Source: Gordionus sp. m RMFG-2023 (Eukaryota; Nematomorpha; Gordioida; Chordodea; Parachordodidae). Taken from it: a stretch of 64,000 bases of DNA. The translations under genes and the position numbers were made by a program. The stretch is taken from assembly GCF_954871325.1 (NCBI RefSeq), contig NC_088775.1, positions 25,149,561 through 25,213,560 on the forward strand. Reading direction: 5' to 3'. Shown here one piece after another: positions 50,001 to 59,000 of this stretch; position 1 is the first letter of the stretch; each line of letters begins with the position of its first letter. Under the pieces are notes generated by a model, which was not told the origin of the DNA, searched no databases, and saw only the letters and a list, made by a program, of their open reading frames with translations.

Positions 50001-53000
50001 AAGAATTCCTCAAAATTGATTTATTTCAGAGTTGTTAAGGAGCCGCCGCTACATTTTTTCAAAAACACCTGGAACTCCCTCCTTTTTAAAATTGGGGAGC
50101 GGGAACGGGAGCTAGCTCCTTTTAGGTCTGGAGTGGAGGAGCGCCGCTCCACCGCTCCTTTAAATTTAATTTATAAATTAAATTATTTTTAAATATTAAT
50201 AATATTTATTCATTAAAATTCAATAAATGAAATTTTATTTAATTTAAATTTATCCATTATTAAATGTTTAGCCGAGTTTTATATTGGTTTTTCATTTAAT
50301 CATTTTAAATATTAAACATCAAGTTTTCCTTTTTATATTGAAAATTTTTTGGAAAATATTGTAACTCATATTAATATTCATTTTATAGATATATAATAAA
50401 AAATAGTTTTAGATATTATGGATTTAGAGATCATAGATGAAGAAATCGAATTTCCATTTCCATCATACAAAAAATATTTTAAACTTCTAAAAGATGTTGT
50501 AAATGATCAAACAAATTACGGGCAAAATGTCTTTTGTGTTTAAATAAAACTATTTAATTTTAAAAGTGAGCAGCTTCAGTCTAAAAAAGCATCGAAAATT
50601 AAAAAATCTTTTTTTTAAAAACAAATTAATTTGGAAGATTTTTTTGGATTCTATGAAATTGATCATCAGGAAGATAATATATGGACATATATTTTTTAAA
50701 ATGATACCAAAATTCTATTTTTGATAAATTCCCTGAATTAAAAAATATCTTAATAAAATACGATACCCTGCTTCCCTCTAGTACTCCTGTGGAGTGCCTA
50801 TTTAGTATTGCAAAACAGGTCTTAGGGGAGGGGGGTGGATGTTTGATAGATTCTAATTTAAAATTTATTACTTTTAAAAGCTAATAAAAGGTTATAAATA
50901 TTTTGATAGATCATTTAATATAAATAAAGCTTTTTGATAAAAAAAAATAAGATTTTATTTCGTATACCCTCTAAAAAAATGAAAATCAAAAGAGCGGTTA
51001 TGGAATGGCACTCCATTACTTGCAGCGGGAGCTAGCTCTTTTTGAGAAGGTAAGAGTGAGAGCAGGAGCTAGCTACTTTTAAAAAGAGCGTTAACAACTC
51101 TGATTTAAAGAAAATTAAAATTTTTATCAAATCAAAATATGTTCAACAAAATGTATTTATATTGTTAAGGTAATATCTTTGTTGATATTGAAGATAAAAA
51201 TATCAATAATCAGCTCAAACGATTGAAAGATGGCGGTTAGACCTAAACAACATTAAAAAAGTCTGGGATGGGCCGGCCCTGAGTATATAAAGCACGGACT
51301 ATGTCTAAATCTTTTTAAAAACCTGTCCAGGCCTAATTTTTTTTGAAAATAGGAGCCGGTACGAAATTTTTATATTTTAAAAATTTGGGCCATGCAAATT
51401 ACCTTAGCAGGTATCTGTAAATTAATTAATATTAAAAAAATCACATTTAAAAATTCATAAGCAAAACTTAATATTAATAAAAACCACCTTTAAAAATGTT
51501 TAATAAAAAAATTAATTAATATTTACATCAAATTCTATGAAAAAATAAAGAAATAAAATGTTGAGTTAATGAAAGATTATTTATCAACTAATCTTTAGCT
51601 TAAAAGAAAAAAATGATTTATATTTTAATTTCTATACCAATAAAATAAAATAACATGTACAAAAAAAAATAAAATATTATTAAAAATATATATATGAGGA
51701 GTTAATTTATTTACAAATTCTAAATTTGTCTGTTTTTTCTAGTGATGTTAAAAGTTACTTTTGAAACATAACTAGTTACAGTTACTAGTTACATTGGCAA
51801 AAACATAACTAGTTACAGTTACTAGTTACATTTTTACAAAAGTAACTAGTTATTAGTTACAGTTATTTTCAAAAGTAACTAGTTACTTATTTTATATACA
51901 TCATTCATATGCGCATTATTTATTTATTGAATGCATTTATTTAATATAAAAAAAATTAGGATAAACAAAGTATAATCAGTTATTTATAATAATATACAAT
52001 TTATTTATATAAAAAAATATCGCAAAATTGAATATTTACATCGAATATAAAAATATATATTTGCATTGAAATAAAAACATTTATTTTTCATAAAAATTAG
52101 AATCTAATAAATGTTTATTTGCTTTTAACAACAAATTAATTTCAAAGTTATTATCTAGGAGACGTGCTCGTTTATCTCCAAAAATGAGCTTACCTAGACT
52201 GAACAAGCGCTTTATGGAAGCACTTGATGTTAGAACAACATTATATTTAATAAAGAGTAATTCTTTGGAAAATTGTTATATAAAGAAAAAGTGTTGTTAT
52301 TAGATTTGATAAAGTTTTCTATAAGTTCATTATCCAGAATTTGGCGCTTTAGGTCAAAAAATCCAACTACATCAAGTGATGTTGGTTTTGAGCATGATTC
52401 ATTCGTCTGGGATTCATTTTGAGGTATTAAGATATTTATTAAATTTAAAATTTCCTCCTTTTTTGCTTTATTCCTTTCTTGCCTAATCCAAGGCCAGTCA
52501 GTTTTAAATAAAGGGTGAAGAATTGCAGCAATGATGTTGTCATTATCATAAAGATTATTAAACCTATAACATGATATTATTAATTTATAAATAATTATTT
52601 GATTTAAGTTACCTTTTTTCAATACTAGCTAATATAGTATCCTTTAGAGGTTGACAATATTTTAATCCCTGCACATCTGCCATACATATAAGTATTTGTG
52701 TTATTGTTGGGGTATAATAACCCAGATACATGTATTTTTCCCCTTCAAGAATATCAATAGCTTTGGACACTGGTTGCATAATCTAATTTTTAAATTGTAA
52801 ATTTTTATAAGACATTAATTTAAATTTACACTACAATATTCTTTTATAAAATCACGATCATCTGATGTGAATCTACACAAATATAATTCATCACATCAAA
52901 TTCCACAGGCACTTGATTTAAAAACGATAATATTTTGGCCAGGGATTTATAAAAGGAACCCCATCTTGTTATAACGGGATATGGGAGTTGAGAATGTAAT

Positions 53001-56000
53001 TTTTTTTTAATAAGTTCGGCGGATGGCTTAGATTTATTTTGGAGGTTCCACAAACGTTGGCGTTTAGATATAGCTAAGTTATAAACTTTCCTATACCCCT
53101 CATTGTTTAAAAGTAACTTGTTGGCATCTTGTGTTGCCATTAAGTTTAATGTATGGCAAGAACATCTTCAATGCCTGGGAAGGTAGTCGAAGTCATTAAT
53201 ATCATAACTGGAGAGCCCAGAAGAAGACATTATATCTTCTATTGAGATATATTCAATATCAGAAACAGAATCTTCCTCCATTATAATAGATGGGCAGCTA
53301 AATACTCTAAGAGAAATAATTTATAAAGTAAATTAGTTAGGCATACCTAAACGCCTTTGAAAAGTTGCTTGCATTATCCGTTATTGTGCAGATATTTTTA
53401 TTTTGGATATGGAACTCCTTAAAAACAGCTTAAGGCTTTGCTGATCACATCATATGTATGCCTACCTTGTAGTCTTTGGCAGGCTAGAATAGCTGAACGC
53501 CTTTCCAATTTCTTCACATCAATCCAATGTACTGTTATACCAATATAGGAGCTATTATTAATATAACAAAAGATAACCAAATGTATTGTGCCTTTAGTAA
53601 AAAATAATATTTACCGATTAAATGCTGTCCAGCAGTCAGCTGTTGTACAAACATAATTAGGCTCTAACAATTTTTCTATTAGAATATCCTTCATTTGAAC
53701 AAAATATTTTGATATTCTTAAGGTTAAGGTTTGTCTGCATATAATCTTCATATTAGGTTGCAGGGTGTTTATCAGCTCAACAAAATCTTCATCATCACAG
53801 GTCGTATATGGGTGATTTCCATTTATTAAATATTTAATAATTTGTAAATCAAATTTATCTTTGCTGATACCTTTAAAATTTGATTTTCCACCAAAGTCAA
53901 GTTTAGTTTGTTTAACTTACTTGATGTGGCTGAATTAATTTTCTTATTATCTATGGTTTGTTTTATATTTACGGATTGGTTAGCATGCTTTCTCTATAGA
54001 TATATGTTTTATATATATAAATATTTAATCAATATTAATTATTCTTATAAAGTTAATTCATTTAATTATATATAATATTAATACAATTTATGTAAACTTA
54101 CAGAGATATGTTTCCATAAATTAGCTGTGGATGACTTAGATGCTGCAATATACTTTTTATATGGTAGGCATAAGAGACATTTTACTACCAGCCTTCTCTT
54201 TGTGGAATTCAAAATATTTTCCAAAATTTGGCCAAGGAAGGTCCTTTATTTTTGCAATTATTGTAGAAGGAGAAGGTATAATTTCTTCATCATCTGACTC
54301 AGAATTCATATTGTATTCTGTTTCTATCTAGGACATAAATATAAATAACACTATCTAAATTAGGAATAGAATAATCAATTAATGAGTGAAACATACAGTG
54401 CTAAAATGTGTCTAATTTATATATAATTTGATTATAATTAAAAATTTAGGCTAGTCCAAAAAATAAATTTCAGAAAGCAATCATTTTTTAAAATTTGAGT
54501 AATGTGCTTATGTTTTTGTTAGACTTGGTTCTTGTAAGTAATGATTAATAATTTAATATTAAATTCTAAAATAATCTGTCTTTGTTTTTCCTTATACTAA
54601 ATTAAAAAATTTTTTTATTACGTATGATATGAAGTTCCAATGCTTGTTACTTGACGGAAAAAAATATATTGTGCTACATTTGTAAATAAATATAATATTA
54701 AAATTTATTAAATAACTTGAATTTGCTTACAAAATTATGAAGCCCAGCAGCAATGTAACAATTTAAGAAAAGAAAATCAATTTGAACGGGAAATTATAAC
54801 AATCAGACATTTTCACAAAATTTTAATAAATTTAATTTAAAATTAATTTATCACAACATATTAAAAATAAAATTAATTATTTGAATATATCTTTAAAAGT
54901 AACTCGTTACTTTTGGCAGTTACATTTCAAAAATTATAACTAGTTACAGTTACTAGTTACAATTTTAAAAATATAACTAGTTACAGTTATTTTTTAGCCA
55001 AAATGTAACTAGTTACACTAGTAAAAATTTATTTATTAAATGAGTTAATATGTCAATTTAAAAAATAATCACATTTGTTAGTATATCTTTTAAGAATAAA
55101 TAATAATATATTTAAATAATATAAATAAATATATAGTAAATTAATATAATAAATTGAGCATATGATTTAAAAGAAATATGAGTTTTCATAGTTTGCCCTT
55201 CAGTTTTTCTTCTTCCATCTGAATATTCCTCTCTTGTTCTTAATTGCTTTTCTTATCGCCGATTCTGTGATTAGGGTTTGGTTCTTTTGTTGACTTCCAT
55301 CTGAATATCCCTCTCTTGTTCTTAATTGCTCTTCTCATCGCCGATTCTGTGATTAGGGGGTATCAGTCATTGAGAATATGAAGCTGAGGTAATTGGATTT
55401 TATTATATTGAGGGCTAATCTTTGGCGTAGGTAGTAACCCTCGTTGGGATCTTCGGTCCTAGTAGAGATCCGTTTCCCCAGCTTTTTAAAGAAGGCCAGG
55501 GCATGAGAGCCGAACGACGTTAGAGTCGTGGCGATTAGTGGTAGGAATGTGTAATTGGCCGGAAGCGATGGCGAATACTTATCGAGTTTATTCGTCTCGG
55601 CGTCTACTAGAGCATCTCTATTTATATTGGAAGGGGCAAGGGGACCGATGCATGAGAAATCCCAGGTTAGGAATTCCCCCCTCTTCCAAGGGATCATGGT
55701 AGAGCCATCGGGACGCTTACCATCAGAATTGTAGAGTCCAGTAGGTTCGAGGGTTGATGGGATACCGACAGATTTTAGGGCCCTGGCAATAGTATTGCAT
55801 TTTGAATATCTAATGAATCTGCCTCTACAGCGCTTGCAGTGTAAAGAGTGACGGCCTTTGGAGTTGACCGGCGTTTGACAAAGGATGCAGTGATAGGGTA
55901 TTACCATATCACAATTAAGTCTTAGACCGATGGCGTGACGTAGCTCATCATTGCTTAGGAGCTGGTCAAGGTTTCGCGATGGAAAAGCTTCGAGAAATTC

Positions 56001-59000
56001 ATATCCGCTGTCTGCGGAAATGGAGAAGAGTAGAGAATGGTCCTCGGGTTGGCTCCTCGATTTAAGGTATGCAACGGAGTTGCCAACTAGAGGCTTATCC
56101 CAGTCCTTCTGCAGTGCCGATGAGGGAGGATCGACTAATGAAAGAGATTTCCATAGATCAATTGCCTGGGGAAGTAAAGGGTCAGGATGTTTTGTGAGTG
56201 CGTGTATGATGGGCTCGCAGGACAGGCGAGAGGATATGAACGCACTAACAGAGAGTAGGGAAGGCGATCGTATGCCAATGCCGCCGGATTTGGGTAGCTT
56301 GTAGCCAAGATAGGTCTCCGAATTTGAGATTGAGTATATCCTCTGTGAGGTGTTTAATCTCTACCTCGTGTGCAGCGAGGTTGACGTCGTATTGGAAGAT
56401 ACGTGACGATCGGAGTGTATATAGAATTTTTGGGATTAGGAGGTAGTTCTTTAATAGATATGATCAGATTAGCTTCTGCTTACAGTTATTCCACACAACG
56501 CTTGGTGGGCTGGGAGGCGAGATAGTGTACCGCGCATAAGGAATATCTCTAGTAGAGTGTCGGCGAAGAACTTGACAAAGGACTCGTCTTTACCCACTGG
56601 AGATCCGAGATGTGTTAAGAAGTTCAATGGTGTATGATTGAACATAGGATTATAGTTGAGGACGATGATTCCAAGAGGACAATATTCGCTCTTGTCTTGA
56701 TTGAATCGCAGTCCCAAACTGCTCTAGCTGAATTTTATTATTTCGACCGCCTTCATAACTTCGCTGGGTGAGCCGCCTAGTATACCATCGTCGATATACC
56801 AGTTATGAAGGTTTAGTTTACCTTGGTCATTTATGCCTTGTATTAGGCTATTAATGCCCAGACAGAATAAAAAGGAGCCTAGAGGGTCACCTTGTTGTAT
56901 TCCACTACTAGAAGGAATCAATCTATCTCCAAATTGAAGATGCGATGGACTAGCATAACAATCGAAGATGAATTGCGAGTATTCTGGGTAAAGGGTAAGG
57001 ATGGGATTAAGAAACGCTGTACGTTTTATAGAGTTAAAAGCGTTTGAAAAATCTATCTTAATTAGGATATCGTCACTGGGGTCTGTTTGTAGATACATTC
57101 TGGCCTTAACATCACTAGTTTTTTCCCATTTATGGGTATAAGCATAAATAATATAAAATAATAATTTAAAAAATTACATTATGCTATAAAAAAACAAATT
57201 CAATATTATAATAAATAAAAAATATAAAAAATGAATCAATCAGACTTTGCAAAAGTAATTATTCAAATTTCAAATAAGACTTACAAATTAAAATTTGTAG
57301 ATAAATTATCTCCATGCTTCATTATTTTTATGTTTATTTTTTTTAACATTAACTCTTTTTATTTGTCTATAAAATAATAATTTAAAAAAATTAAATTAGT
57401 CCATAAAAAACAAATAAAAAATATTACGAAAGAATGATTAAAAATGAATTAGACTAGGTAGAATATAGTTTTTTAATGTATATATCAATAAACATGTGAG
57501 CGACCTCAAAGTTCTGATGCAACTTTAGCTAGCCCATTTATGTTGCCCATAACTAGCTTGATTCTGAATCCATTTTTTCACTCAAAACGTGGTGGCGGAA
57601 CAAATCTCCATAATTATATTCTTAATCTCAATCACATATGAATAAATTTAGACTCAAAATTGATCTCATTAAGCCGGCTTGAGCCAACTCTGAGCCTGCC
57701 GACTCATATCTCAATGAGCTGGCTCGAGCCTGCTATATTATAAAATTAGAGAAATATTATAACAGTTTTCCTTATCTAGGGGAACCAAAAATTATACCAA
57801 ACATGAATCCACAAGAGATATTTATCACAGTATGCCATAATCTGTCCAAATTTTCAATCATTTTTTAAAATATAATCAGGGCTTTTCTACACTTTGTGAA
57901 AGTCTATTTTCTTAGGCACAAATATGATTACCCAAAATCGCAAGTCTTTAAAAGAAAAGACGATTAGGAAAACTTTATTTAAATATAATTATTATTTTGT
58001 TACCAGAAAAGATTAACTCTTCCGATGCTAGAAACCGCGCCCAATCGGAATTGAGGAATGCTTTCGAAATGGCTTTAAATTACATGCGAAACCATTTTTC
58101 TGACGCCGTTTTTGATTCCCAGCTTTGTGACGATGCCATCATTCCTATATGCCACTTTTGGGCCCAGGCGGAGACCCATATATTCAAGTTTAATTATATA
58201 TTACTCGAATATCTTTAATGTCGAATACGCCCCCCTGCTGCAGCAATTTTTGTGGAACTGACGAATTATAATGGATACTAGTAATTAACTTGTGGAACGT
58301 TATCAACTTAAAAAATTTAATACCGGCACTGTTCTGAGTCTAATTTGCTCCCACTGTACCGGATCTATATAAAATTGATTATGAACTAAACTCCCACATA
58401 ATTTAATAAAAATATAGGAGTTAAACACATCAAAATCCAATTAAAAATTATCGAAACTATATTTTAATAGTTTCATCAAAATATTATTCAGAATTGATGA
58501 AATAAAAATAGTTCTAGTCACCTTCATATAGAACCGCTCGACCCGAATTTAAAAGAAATGATTAAATATCCGGTTCAACACTAAACTAGCTTAGCTTTTT
58601 AGGCAGATTCGTAAAAGTGAATAAGTGCCCAGAGCCTAAATAATAATTTTTATTTAGATATTAAGTTGGTCCGATCCACATTTGGTGAAATAAAGATACG
58701 AGACAGGTGGTGGAAAAAACAATAGAATTAAGCTCATATTATGGACGGCAGAAAAGGAAGATAGATGGAACAAAGGAAAATATATGAGGAATGAATGAAA
58801 GATAATAAGAAAAAATTAAGCGAAATTAAAATTAATTACACTAAATAATAAATTTTTAAAATATGTTTTAGGGACATAGACCAGAGTCGTAAAGCTTGGA
58901 ACCAATTAGTCAGGATCGCTAGTTCCTCTAGCCACATTTGGCTGGATTGGTACAACTGTGAAAAATCTAATGGATACATCGAGAATGCACGAAAGATTTT

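Larger units (their letters stand above)
46464..51102. mobile_element. Foldback element built from inverted hAT-derived arms and inverted tandem repeats
   Basis: The outer ends are CACAGTTGTTAACGCTC and, in reverse complement, CAGAGTTGTTAACGCTC, the hAT terminus type of family A. The arms, about 46464-48890 and 49280-51102, are inverted copies in the same order: GGAGCTAGCTCC-rich terminal zone, a decayed hAT dimerisation domain, a GGAGCGGCGCTCC zone, an ACAATCTTTTAGGTGAAATC block, then tandem units of about 115 bp. The centre, about 48890-49280, is unique. The arms differ at many positions, so the structure is not recent. Target duplication is not evident (GTTTATTT against ATTTAAAG). Confidence 0.75.
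55168..57110 (-). mobile_element. LINE with restriction-like endonuclease, 5'-truncated
   Basis: On the minus strand a reverse transcriptase begins just before its first catalytic motif (57098) and runs to a C-terminal endonuclease ending at 55353, followed by a 3' tail to about 55168. Upstream parts of the ORF are missing. The tail contains an 82-bp direct duplication (about 55212-55293 and 55294-55358). It lies opposite in orientation to SART3. It is related to, but of a different subfamily from, the LINE piece at 25021-25769. Confidence 0.8.
45823..58006 (+). other. SART3: SART3 intron 7, 12.2 kb, transposon-filled
   Basis: GTATTT to TACCAG. It contains the foldback (46464-51102), an MITE end, an hAT (51740-55020) and a LINE (55168-57110). 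45823-46460 is AT-rich apart from GGTTTAG/GGTTC motifs near 46140-46270. 57110-58006 is AT-rich with GAGCC/GGCTC-rich text near 57670-57740, perhaps a small MITE. Confidence 0.8.

Noticed and set aside
51732-55028. Target duplication for hAT family B
   Set aside because: The flanking octamers (GTTTTTTC and GTAAAAAT) do not match, so none is claimed.
55951-56304. Plus-strand frame inside the LINE at 55-57 kb
   Set aside because: It is antisense to the reverse transcriptase/endonuclease gene and shows no domain.
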